NCBI RefSeq assembly: GCF_943912555.1
Contig: NZ_CALTUR010000117.1
Span: forward strand, 1 to 5,084
Reading direction: 5' to 3'
Source: an uncultured Streptococcus sp.
Lineage (GTDB): Bacteria > Bacillota > Bacilli > Lactobacillales > Streptococcaceae
DNA length: 5,084 nt
Shown: one piece after another, positions 1-4,701 of the stretch
Position numbering within the stretch: the first letter of the stretch is position 1
Layout: each line of letters begins with the position of its first letter
The notes under the pieces: generated by a model
Databases searched by the model: none
Seen by the model: the letters and a program-made list of their open reading frames with translations, nothing else
What the model was told of the DNA's origin: nothing
Made by a program: the position numbers and the translations under genes

Positions 1-17
1 GAAAAGAGCTATTAATT

Positions 18-23
18 AAAGGA
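18..23 (+). promoter_or_regulatory. Ribosome binding site of mnmE
   Basis: AAAGGA lies six bases before the ATG at position 30, a normal Gram-positive Shine-Dalgarno arrangement, and it supports that start. No promoter is visible in the 29 bases before the gene, so it must lie left of the window or in an upstream gene. Confidence 0.8.
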
Positions 24-29
24 AATATT

Positions 30-1403
30 ATGATTACACGAGACTTAGATACCATCGCTGCTATCTCTACTCCACTAGGTGAAGGGGCTATTGGTATTGT
101 CCGCCTGAGCGGAACAGAAAGTTTTGCTATTGCACAAAAGATTTTTAAAGGAAAAGACTTGAGTCAGGTTGCCAGTCACACTCTCAACTACGGTCACATT
201 ATTGATCCTCAGACAGAAAAAGTTATGGACGAGGTTATGGTTGGGGCTATGAAATCTCCAAAAACCTTCACTCGTGAGGATATTATCGAGATCAACACTC
301 ACGGTGGTATTGCGGTGACCAATGAGATTCTCCAGCTAGCTATCCGTGAAGGAGCTCGATTGGCTGAACCTGGTGAATTTACTAAACGTGCCTTCCTAAA
401 TGGACGTGTTGACTTGACTCAGGCTGAAGCCGTTATGGACATCATCCGTGCTAAGACAGACAAGGCTATGAACATTGCAGTTAAACAATTAGACGGTTCC
501 CTTTCTGACCTCATTAACAATACCCGTCAAGAAATCCTCAACACACTTGCCCAAGTTGAGGTTAATATAGACTATCCTGAGTATGACGATGTTGAGGAAG
601 CTACTACTGCTGTTGTCCGAGAGAAGACTATGGAGTTTGAACAATTACTAACCAATCTCCTTAGAACAGCTCGCCGTGGCAAAATCCTTCGTGAGGGAAT
701 TTCAACTGCCATCATCGGACGTCCCAACGTTGGAAAATCTAGCCTTCTCAACAATCTCTTGCGTGAGGACAAGGCAATCGTAACCGATATTGCTGGTACT
801 ACTCGAGATGTCATCGAAGAATACGTCAACATCAACGGTGTTCCTCTAAAATTGATTGACACAGCTGGTATCCGTGAAACGGATGACATCGTGGAACAAA
901 TCGGAGTTGAGCGTTCGAAAAAAGCCCTTAAGGAAGCCGACTTAGTTCTACTAGTGCTAAATGCCAGTGAACCACTGACTGCGCAAGACAGACAACTGCT
1001 TGAAATTAGTCAAGAAACCAACCGCATTATTTTACTTAATAAAACCGACCTGCCTGAAGCGATTGAAACTTCGGAACTACCTGAAGACGTTATTCGTATT
1101 TCAGTCCTTAAAAACCAAAACATCGATAAGATTGAAGAGAGAATCAACAACCTTTTCTTTGAAAATGCTGGTTTGGTGGAGCAAGACGCTACTTACTTGT
1201 CTAACGCACGTCACATTTCCCTAATTGAAAAGGCTGTTGAAAGCCTTCAAGCTGTTAATGAAGGTCTTGAACTGGGAATGCCAGTTGACTTGCTTCAAGT
1301 TGACTTGACCCGTACTTGGGAAATTCTCGGAGAAATCACTGGAGATGCTGCTCCAGATGAACTCATTACCCAGCTCTTTAGCCAATTCTGTTTAGGAAAA
1401 TAA
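30..1403 (+). CDS. mnmE: tRNA uridine-5-carboxymethylaminomethyl modification GTPase MnmE
   Basis: Cytoplasmic GTPase, also called TrmE. With MnmG it installs the carboxymethylaminomethyl or aminomethyl group on C5 of wobble uridine-34 in tRNAs reading split codon boxes. The 457-residue protein has the usual family length and order: an N-terminal tetrahydrofolate-binding domain (about 1-118), a helical domain, and a Ras-like G domain (about 220-375) inserted in it. Visible motifs are the P-loop GRPNVGKSS (230-238), GTTRD (256-260, G2), DTAG (277-280, G3) and NKTD (337-340, G4). N233 in the P-loop corresponds to the potassium-coordinating Asn of E. coli MnmE. The protein ends in FCLGK; the family's conserved C-terminal cysteine is C454. 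The ATG has a good RBS and gives the canonical N-terminus with the [12 protein letters not shown] stretch. It converges on dapA across one shared terminator. Intact, with no anomalies. Confidence 0.97.
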   Translation: MITRDLDTIAAISTPLGEGAIGIVRLSGTESFAIAQKIFKGKDLSQVASHTLNYGHIIDPQTEKVMDEVMVGAMKSPKTFTREDIIEINTHGGIAVTNEILQLAIREGARLAEPGEFTKRAFLNGRVDLTQAEAVMDIIRAKTDKAMNIAVKQLDGSLSDLINNTRQEILNTLAQVEVNIDYPEYDDVEEATTAVVREKTMEFEQLLTNLLRTARRGKILREGISTAIIGRPNVGKSSLLNNLLREDKAIVTDIAGTTRDVIEEYVNINGVPLKLIDTAGIRETDDIVEQIGVERSKKALKEADLVLLVLNASEPLTAQDRQLLEISQETNRIILLNKTDLPEAIETSELPEDVIRISVLKNQNIDKIEERINNLFFENAGLVEQDATYLSNARHISLIEKAVESLQAVNEGLELGMPVDLLQVDLTRTWEILGEITGDAAPDELITQLFSQFCLGK

Positions 1404-1404
1404 G

Positions 1405-1440
1405 AAAAATCCATGATCGTTCTTGCGGTCATGGATTTTA
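1405..1440. terminator. Bidirectional intrinsic terminator between mnmE and dapA
   Basis: An 11-bp perfect stem pairs 1406-1416 with 1429-1439 (AAAATCCATGA with TCATGGATTTT). Four more pairs inside, two of them G-U, leave a tetraloop at 1421-1424. On the plus strand a T-rich run follows (TTTTATTGTCTTT). On the minus strand the other arm ends in TTTTTC. It therefore ends mnmE rightward and dapA leftward. It starts one base after the mnmE stop and ends about ten bases from the dapA stop. Confidence 0.88.
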
Positions 1441-1449
1441 TTGTCTTTA

Positions 1450-2385
1450 TTAGTAATCTGGTCTTAAAACCCCTGTTACAGTTGCCTTAGTCGCTTCGTA
1501 GTCGCCATCTACAACAACCTTGATAATGCGTTTGGCATCTTCTTCTGGTGCTGGAACAAGAGGTAAGCGTGTTGGGCCAGCTTCAAATCCCATATAGTTT
1601 AGAACGGCCTTAACTGGAGCAGGACTTGGATATGAGAAGAGGGCATTAACCTTAGGAATGAATTTACGTTGAATAGCTGCGGCTTTCTTCATATCACTTT
1701 CTGCAATGGCAGTAAACATCTCGTGCATTTCATCCCCATTTGTATGGGATGCAACAGAAATAACCCCATCCGCACCAAGGTTCATGGCATGAAAAGCATC
1801 ACCATCCTCACCTGTATAGACCAAGAACTCTTCCGGCTTATGCTCAATCAAGTAAGCCATATTGGCCAAGCTCGTACATTCTTTGACACCAATGATATTT
1901 GGATGGTCAGCCAAGCGAAGCATGGTTTCTGGAGTTAATTCGACAACCACACGACCTGGAATATTATAGATGATAATAGGTAGGTCAGAAGCATCTGCGA
2001 TCGCCTTAAAGTGCTGATACATCCCTTCTTGAGAAGGTTTGTTGTAGTAAGGTACAATAGCAAGTCCAGCAGCAAAACCGCCAAATTCCGCGACTTCTTT
2101 GACAAACTCGATAGAGTCACGTGTATCATTGGTACCTACACCCGCAATCAAAGGAACACGTCCATTGACAACTTTTTGAACTGCCTCAAAGAGTTCCAAC
2201 TCTTCATCGTGGGTCAAGGTTGGACTTTCAGCAGTCGTCCCTGCGAGAAGAATTCCATCCGTATGATGATCCAATAAATGCTCAATCAAGGCTGGAATGG
2301 CATCAAAGTTGATGGAACCATCCTCGTGGAAGGGAGTAATAAAGGCTGTGATGATTTTACACTCTTTTAAATCTTGATAAGACAT
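1450..2385 (-). CDS. dapA: 4-hydroxy-tetrahydrodipicolinate synthase DapA
   Basis: Condenses pyruvate with aspartate-4-semialdehyde, the first committed step of the diaminopimelate/lysine branch, which supplies the L-lysine of streptococcal peptidoglycan. The 311-residue protein spans the whole TIM-barrel fold of the DHDPS/NAL family. Visible catalytic residues are the Schiff-base lysine K168 in GVKEC, the proton-relay tyrosine Y140 in YNIPGR with substrate-binding R145, Y114 in PYYNKP, and the threonine pair T50-T51 in GTTAESP (GTTGES in many homologues). These match E. coli K161, Y133, R138, Y107 and T44. The ATG is preceded by an RBS (AGAGGTG, 2391-2397). It lies 55 bp downstream of asd on the same strand with no clear promoter between, so co-transcription is likely; its substrate is the Asd product. 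Feedback inhibition by lysine cannot be judged here. Confidence 0.96.
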   Translation of the reverse strand: MSYQDLKECKIITAFITPFHEDGSINFDAIPALIEHLLDHHTDGILLAGTTAESPTLTHDEELELFEAVQKVVNGRVPLIAGVGTNDTRDSIEFVKEVAEFGGFAAGLAIVPYYNKPSQEGMYQHFKAIADASDLPIIIYNIPGRVVVELTPETMLRLADHPNIIGVKECTSLANMAYLIEHKPEEFLVYTGEDGDAFHAMNLGADGVISVASHTNGDEMHEMFTAIAESDMKKAAAIQRKFIPKVNALFSYPSPAPVKAVLNYMGFEAGPTRLPLVPAPEEDAKRIIKVVVDGDYEATKATVTGVLRPDY

Positions 2386-2390
2386 GAAAA

Positions 2391-2397
2391 CACCTCT
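2391..2397 (-). promoter_or_regulatory. Ribosome binding site of dapA
   Basis: The minus strand reads AGAGGTG five bases before the dapA ATG. It supports the start at 2385. Confidence 0.75.
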
Positions 2398-2409
2398 CTA
2401 TTTCAAAGA

Positions 2410-2429
2410 AGGAGTTCATCTGAACTCCT
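2410..2429 (-). repeat. Perfect inverted repeat (RNA hairpin) between asd and dapA
   Basis: AGGAGTTCA at 2410-2418 is a perfect complement of TGAACTCCT at 2421-2429. This allows a stem of eight pairs closed by a four-base loop. On the minus-strand mRNA it is followed only by a broken T-run (TCTTTGAAAT), so it is at best a leaky terminator. It could equally be a processing or stabilising hairpin that sets the dapA to asd ratio. It sits 12 bases ahead of the dapA RBS and does not cover it. The hairpin is seen directly; its role is inference. Confidence 0.6.
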
Positions 2430-2440
2430 AAACAATATGA

Positions 2441-3517
2441 CTATTTTAATTCAAATTTCAATTCGGCTGTTGGACGAACCAATCCACGTTCATGAAGAGT
2501 TTCTGCAATCTGAACTGAGTTCCAAGCAGCACCTTTGAGAAGGTTATCTGAAACAACCCACATGTGAATTCCTTTTTCAGCATCCAAGTCTTTACGGATA
2601 CGACCAACAAAGGTATCACGTGAACCAACTGCATTGATGGCTTGCGGATAGATTTGATGAGCTACATCATCTTCAAGAACAGCGCCTGGAAAGGCTGCGA
2701 TAGCTGCTTTCACTTCTTCTATTGGAGCCACTTCTTTTGTTTCGATGTAAACAGACTCAGAGTGAGCTGACAAGACTGGAATACGCACACATGTTGCAGA
2801 TACTGCAATGCTGTCATCTTCCATAATTTTCTTAGTTTCCTTAGTCATCTTCATCTCTTCGTAAGTGTAATCATTGTCAGTGAAGACATCGATTTGTGGA
2901 AGAGCATTGAAGGCGATAGGATAATGTTTCTTGTCCCCACCTGAAGGCAAGATTTCCGCATGCAAATCACGTGGTTTCACTCCATCATTCAAGACTTCAC
3001 GAAGTTCACGTTGTGTCTCAAGAATTGCTCCCATACCAGCACCTGAAACTGCTTGGTAAGTTGAAACAATGATACGGTCCAAGCCCCATTTTTGGCGAAC
3101 TGGCTCAAGAGCCACCATCATTTGGATTGTTGAACAGTTAGGGCAGGCAATGATACCGTTGTGGGCATCAAGTGCATGAGCATTGACCTCTGGAACAACC
3201 AAAGGAACATCTGGATTTTGACGGAAGTAAGATGTGTTATCAACCACTACCGCTCCAGTTTTAACTGCGTATGGTGCATACTTAGCTGATGTAGAACCAC
3301 CTGCTGAAAAGAGAGCAATATCAACTCCCTCAAAAGCTGTTTCAGTCGTTTCTTCAATCGTAATATCTTGATCTTTAAATTTCAAAGTCTTGCCTGCTGA
3401 ACGTGCAGAAGCAAGTAAACGAATTTTATCGATTGGAAGTGTTGATTCTTCCAACATTTTTATCATCTGAGCACCGACAGCACCTGTCGCGCCGACTACA
3501 GCAACTGTATATCCCAT
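2441..3517 (-). CDS. asd: Aspartate-semialdehyde dehydrogenase Asd
   Basis: NADPH-dependent reductive dephosphorylation of beta-aspartyl phosphate to aspartate-4-semialdehyde, the branch point to lysine/diaminopimelate, threonine and methionine. The 358-residue protein has the length typical of Gram-positive ASADH. It opens with the nucleotide-binding loop GATGAVG (9-15). The active-site cysteine is C128 in PNCST. Further conserved elements are Q155 in TYQAVSGAG, the basic substrate-binding R245 in CVRIPV, and H252 in SAHSES, the expected general acid/base. The start at 3517 has an RBS (AAAGAGG, 3524-3530) at normal spacing and gives the canonical [13 protein letters not shown]-terminus. It leads the asd-dapA pair, with its own promoter just upstream and a separately terminated small RNA beyond that. 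Intact, with no anomalies. Confidence 0.97.
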   Translation of the reverse strand: MGYTVAVVGATGAVGAQMIKMLEESTLPIDKIRLLASARSAGKTLKFKDQDITIEETTETAFEGVDIALFSAGGSTSAKYAPYAVKTGAVVVDNTSYFRQNPDVPLVVPEVNAHALDAHNGIIACPNCSTIQMMVALEPVRQKWGLDRIIVSTYQAVSGAGMGAILETQRELREVLNDGVKPRDLHAEILPSGGDKKHYPIAFNALPQIDVFTDNDYTYEEMKMTKETKKIMEDDSIAVSATCVRIPVLSAHSESVYIETKEVAPIEEVKAAIAAFPGAVLEDDVAHQIYPQAINAVGSRDTFVGRIRKDLDAEKGIHMWVVSDNLLKGAAWNSVQIAETLHERGLVRPTAELKFELK

Positions 3518-3523
3518 ACATAA

Positions 3524-3530
3524 CCTCTTT
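3524..3530 (-). promoter_or_regulatory. Ribosome binding site of asd
   Basis: The minus strand reads AAAGAGG, six bases before the asd ATG. It fixes the start at 3517. Confidence 0.8.
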
Positions 3531-3562
3531 CGGAATTTTCTAAAAATTTCTATAATAGATGT

Positions 3563-3591
3563 ATTATACTACTTTTTCCATGAATTGCAAA
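3563..3591 (-). promoter_or_regulatory. Predicted sigma-70-type promoter of asd(-dapA)
   Basis: A consensus -10 TATAAT (3568 down to 3563) lies 17 bp from a -35 TTTGCA (3591 down to 3586; four of six consensus bases). The expected transcription start is near 3556, giving a 5' leader of about 39 bases. That is too short for a lysine riboswitch, and none is seen. The promoter lies between the small-RNA terminator and asd, so asd need not depend on read-through from upstream. Confidence 0.7.
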
Positions 3592-3611
3592 GCTTTTTCA
3601 TCATTTTTTGG

Positions 3612-3644
3612 AAAATAAAAATCCCCAGTCGCTAGACTAGGAAC
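3612..3644 (-). terminator. Intrinsic terminator of the small RNA upstream of asd
   Basis: On the minus strand TTCCTAGTC (3643-3635) pairs with GACTGGGGA (3630-3622) around the loop TAGC, nine pairs including two G-U. TTTTTATTTT follows directly (3621-3612). This is a convincing Rho-independent terminator, about 21 bases before the -35 of asd. It separates the small RNA from asd. Confidence 0.88.
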
Positions 3645-3758
3645 TAAGAGGCATCTTCATGTGATGAGCAGGTTCACACAACTCATCAAGGTCCGCTCCT
3701 GCGTTATGACCTCCTTATGCTCAATAGTAGTCCGAAGACTACTTATCGACTCATCGCG
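3612..3758 (-). ncRNA. Small structured RNA upstream of asd (asd RNA family)
   Basis: A stretch of about 147 bases has its own promoter and terminator. It folds well on the minus strand. Hairpin 1 is AGTAGTC/GACTACT (3743-3726) capped by a UUCG tetraloop and extended by five more pairs past a bulged A. Hairpin 2 pairs AGGTC (3712-3708) with GACCT (3693-3689) and holds CGC/GCG with an AGGA loop (3697-3700). Hairpin 3 is TGATGAG/CTCATCA (3688-3662). The terminator hairpin comes last. From established knowledge, the asd RNA motif of lactic acid bacteria (Rfam family 'asd') lies just upstream of asd in streptococci, and one example in S. pyogenes was detected as an independent transcript of roughly 170 nt. 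Location, size and separate termination fit that family. I assigned it by context and architecture, without a covariance-model match. Function is unknown to me. A 5' attenuator of asd is less likely, because asd has its own promoter. Confidence 0.75.
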
Positions 3759-3761
3759 TCT

Positions 3762-3793
3762 ATTATATTACTAGAAATAAGTGGTTTTGTCAA
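3762..3793 (-). promoter_or_regulatory. Promoter of the small RNA
   Basis: A perfect -35 TTGACA (3793 down to 3788) is followed after 17 bp by TAATAT (3770-3765). A better-scoring TATAAT (3767-3762) overlaps it but at 20 bp spacing. Either gives a start at about 3755-3758, just before hairpin 1 of the RNA. The consensus -35 suggests strong expression. Confidence 0.75.
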
Positions 3794-3811
3794 TAAGAAA
3801 TTTTTGCAGGA

Positions 3812-3834
3812 TGACTTTTATTATACAAAAGTCA
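3812..3834. repeat. 8-bp inverted repeat between the tRNA terminator and the sRNA promoter
   Basis: TGACTTTT (3812-3819) and AAAAGTCA (3827-3834) are perfect complements around seven bases. On the plus strand GAA and six T follow, so it resembles a weak AT-rich terminator for rightward transcripts. On the minus strand no T-run follows. It could instead be an operator upstream of the sRNA promoter, whose -35 begins 19 bp away. Its role is unknown. Confidence 0.4.
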
Positions 3835-3854
3835 GAATTTTTTCTCGCGAGCAT

Positions 3855-3883
3855 AAAAAAAAAACTCTTGTGTTCAAGAGTTT
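3855..3883 (-). terminator. Intrinsic terminator of the tRNA-Thr transcript
   Basis: On the minus strand AAACTCTTG (3883-3875) pairs perfectly with CAAGAGTTT (3870-3862) around the loop AACA. An unbroken run of seven more T follows (3861-3855). The stem begins 14 bases after the 3' end of the tRNA, so the tRNA is a single-gene transcription unit. Confidence 0.9.
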
Positions 3884-3897
3884 CCCTGTAAATATTA

Positions 3898-3970
3898 TGC
3901 TAAGTGCCGGGATTGAACCGGCGACCTCATCCTTACCATGGATGCGCTCTGCCAACTGAGCTAAATCAGC
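3898..3970 (-). tRNA. tRNA-Thr, anticodon GGU
   Basis: A complete 73-base cloverleaf can be laid out by hand: acceptor GCTGATT, D arm GCTC/GAGC with GTTGG in the loop, anticodon stem CATCC/GGATG around ATGGTAA, five-base variable region, T arm GCCGG/CCGGC around TTCAATC, 3' acceptor strand ACTTAGC and discriminator A. The anticodon GGT reads ACC and ACU threonine codons. G1-C72 and C2-G71 agree with known threonyl-tRNA identity elements. CCA is not encoded and must be added after transcription. The acceptor stem has a G4-U69 wobble and a U6/C67 mismatch, which is unusual. The gene has its own promoter and terminator, between queT and the small RNA. Confidence 0.95.
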
Positions 3971-3980
3971 TTACTTGAAA

Positions 3981-4009
3981 AGTATACTATAATCAGAGAA
4001 TCTTGTCAA
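3981..4009 (-). promoter_or_regulatory. Promoter of tRNA-Thr
   Basis: A perfect -35 TTGACA (4009-4004), 17-bp spacer and -10 TATACT (3986-3981) make this the strongest promoter in the window. The predicted start is about 3974, leaving a 5' leader of only about four bases before the mature tRNA end. Confidence 0.88.
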
Positions 4010-4030
4010 GTTTCCTTAGATATTTTCCAT

Positions 4031-4061
4031 AAGAAAAAGCCAGGTAAGAGCTACCTAGCTT
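4031..4061 (-). terminator. Intrinsic terminator of queT
   Basis: On the minus strand AAGCTAGGTA (4061-4052) pairs with TACCTGGCTT (4046-4037) around a five-base loop, ten pairs with one G-U. TTTCTT follows. It begins eight bases after the queT stop and separates queT from the tRNA promoter. Confidence 0.85.
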
Positions 4062-4069
4062 ATCTTCTT

Positions 4070-4579
4070 CTATTTGCTTAAATCAATTCGACGACCAATC
4101 TTACCAATGATAATCGCTCCAATAATCAATGAGGCAAATTCACCGATTCCTGTTGTAAACCAAGTAAGGAAGAATGGTAATTGCGCTACGATATTCAACT
4201 CGGCAGCAATTGTAAACATGGAAATTGAAAAGAGGATTGAAAAGAAAAAATGATCTTTTCGAATTAATCCGTTAAAGAGGTAATCTTTGCTGTATTTTGC
4301 AAAGAGCCAAACACCTAGACTGAGGAATACTAAGGTTGATCCACCACCAACAAAGACATCTAGCAGTCCGAAGCTAAAGAAATTAGCAATCATACAACCG
4401 ATGGTAACTCCGATGATGTACTTAGGATTGTAAAAAGCCATAAAGTTCATCATTTCTGAAATACGAAACTGATAAGCACCATAGCTGATGGCATTTAGGG
4501 GCGGTGTGACAGTTAAAACGACATAGATAGCAGCAACGATTGCAATATCTGCAACATCACGAATAGTTAATTTTTTCAT
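4070..4579 (-). CDS. queT: Queuosine precursor ECF transporter S component QueT
   Basis: Integral membrane substrate-binding (S) component of an energy-coupling factor transporter for queuosine precursors such as preQ1; the shared EcfA/EcfA'/EcfT module is not encoded here. The 169-residue protein (QueT/COG4708 family) is almost wholly hydrophobic, with about six candidate membrane segments (roughly 11-26, 53-72, 78-95, 110-126, 130-143, 145-160). It has a short cytoplasmic basic N-terminus and a basic C-terminal tail. The family-type stretch AYQFRISEMMNF lies at 36-47. I chose the ATG at 4579 because an RBS (AAAGGAG, 4591-4585) precedes it and the MKKLTIRDVADI start is normal for the family. 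The frame stays open upstream to an ATG at 4651, but that extension translates the riboswitch and lacks an RBS. A preQ1-II riboswitch in the leader strongly supports the substrate assignment. Confidence 0.92.
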   Translation of the reverse strand: MKKLTIRDVADIAIVAAIYVVLTVTPPLNAISYGAYQFRISEMMNFMAFYNPKYIIGVTIGCMIANFFSFGLLDVFVGGGSTLVFLSLGVWLFAKYSKDYLFNGLIRKDHFFFSILFSISMFTIAAELNIVAQLPFFLTWFTTGIGEFASLIIGAIIIGKIGRRIDLSK

Positions 4580-4581
4580 CT

Positions 4582-4657
4582 TTTCTCCTTTGGCGGTTTC
4601 CCGCGTGTAATATGCTTGGTGAAAGAAGCTAAGCACCAAGGGTTGATTCAATCAACC
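4582..4657 (-). promoter_or_regulatory. preQ1-II riboswitch (COG4708 motif) in the queT leader
   Basis: The minus-strand RNA fits the streptococcal class II preQ1 aptamer. P1 is a 5' hairpin formed by the palindrome at 4641-4657. P2 pairs CTTGGTG (4640-4634) with CACCAAG (4621-4615). The spacer CATATTACAC follows. P4 is GCGG/CCGC with a GAAA loop (4604-4593). The 3' AAAGGAG (4591-4585) can pair with CTTCTTT (4628-4622) of the P2 loop, six Watson-Crick pairs and one G-U, giving the P3 pseudoknot. Because P3 contains the queT Shine-Dalgarno sequence, ligand binding should block translation when preQ1 is abundant. In published work on this class, P1 is not needed for binding. The near-identity with the known streptococcal aptamer is from memory; the pairing is seen directly. 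Confidence 0.93.
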
Positions 4658-4662
4658 TTACT

Positions 4663-4671
4663 AGTATAGCA
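4663..4671 (-). promoter_or_regulatory. Extended -10 promoter of queT
   Basis: The minus strand reads TGCTATACT: an extended -10 (TG, one base, then TATACT at 4668-4663). The -35 position (4691-4686, TAGCAT) is poor, as is often seen with extended -10 promoters. The expected start, about 4656, falls at the first bases of riboswitch stem P1, which supports the call. Confidence 0.75.
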
Positions 4672-4686
4672 CAATAGCCTGCTTTA

Positions 4687-4695
4687 TGCTATACT
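4687..4695 (+). promoter_or_regulatory. Extended -10 promoter of the gtrA-like gene
   Basis: The plus strand reads TGCTATACT, the same nine bases as the queT promoter in mirror orientation. The -35 position (4667-4672, TAGCAC) is poor and overlaps the queT -10. The predicted start, about 4702, coincides with the A of the ATG of the downstream gene. Confidence 0.65.
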
Positions 4696-4701
4696 AAAAA
4701 C

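Noticed and set aside
572..889. Minus-strand open frame of 105 codons inside mnmE
   Set aside because: It is a shadow of the mnmE G-domain coding frame, with no RBS and no recognisable protein features.
1669..2277. Open frames antisense to or out of frame with dapA (plus 1669-1938, plus 2011-2277, minus 1935-2129)
   Set aside because: They overlap a fully conserved dapA and have no independent promoter, RBS or family resemblance.
3518..3611. Possible lysine riboswitch or T-box ahead of asd
   Set aside because: The predicted leader is only about 39 bases, and no lysine-riboswitch or T-box conserved elements are seen. The structured RNA further upstream ends at its own terminator before the asd promoter.
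3812..3834. Second terminator for the tRNA-Thr transcript
   Set aside because: On the minus strand the hairpin is followed by TCCTGCAAAA with no T-run, and the strong terminator at 3855-3883 already ends the transcript.
3717..3959. Plus-strand open frame of 80 codons with an AGIEPATSSLPW-like C-terminus
   Set aside because: It runs antisense to the sRNA promoter, the tRNA terminator and the tRNA-Thr gene. The AGIEPAT-type string is the familiar artefact of translating the antisense of a tRNA T arm. There is no plausible RBS.
4580..4651. N-terminal 24-residue extension of queT
   Set aside because: It translates riboswitch sequence, begins about five bases from the predicted transcript start and has no RBS. 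The ATG at 4579 fits the RBS and the family.
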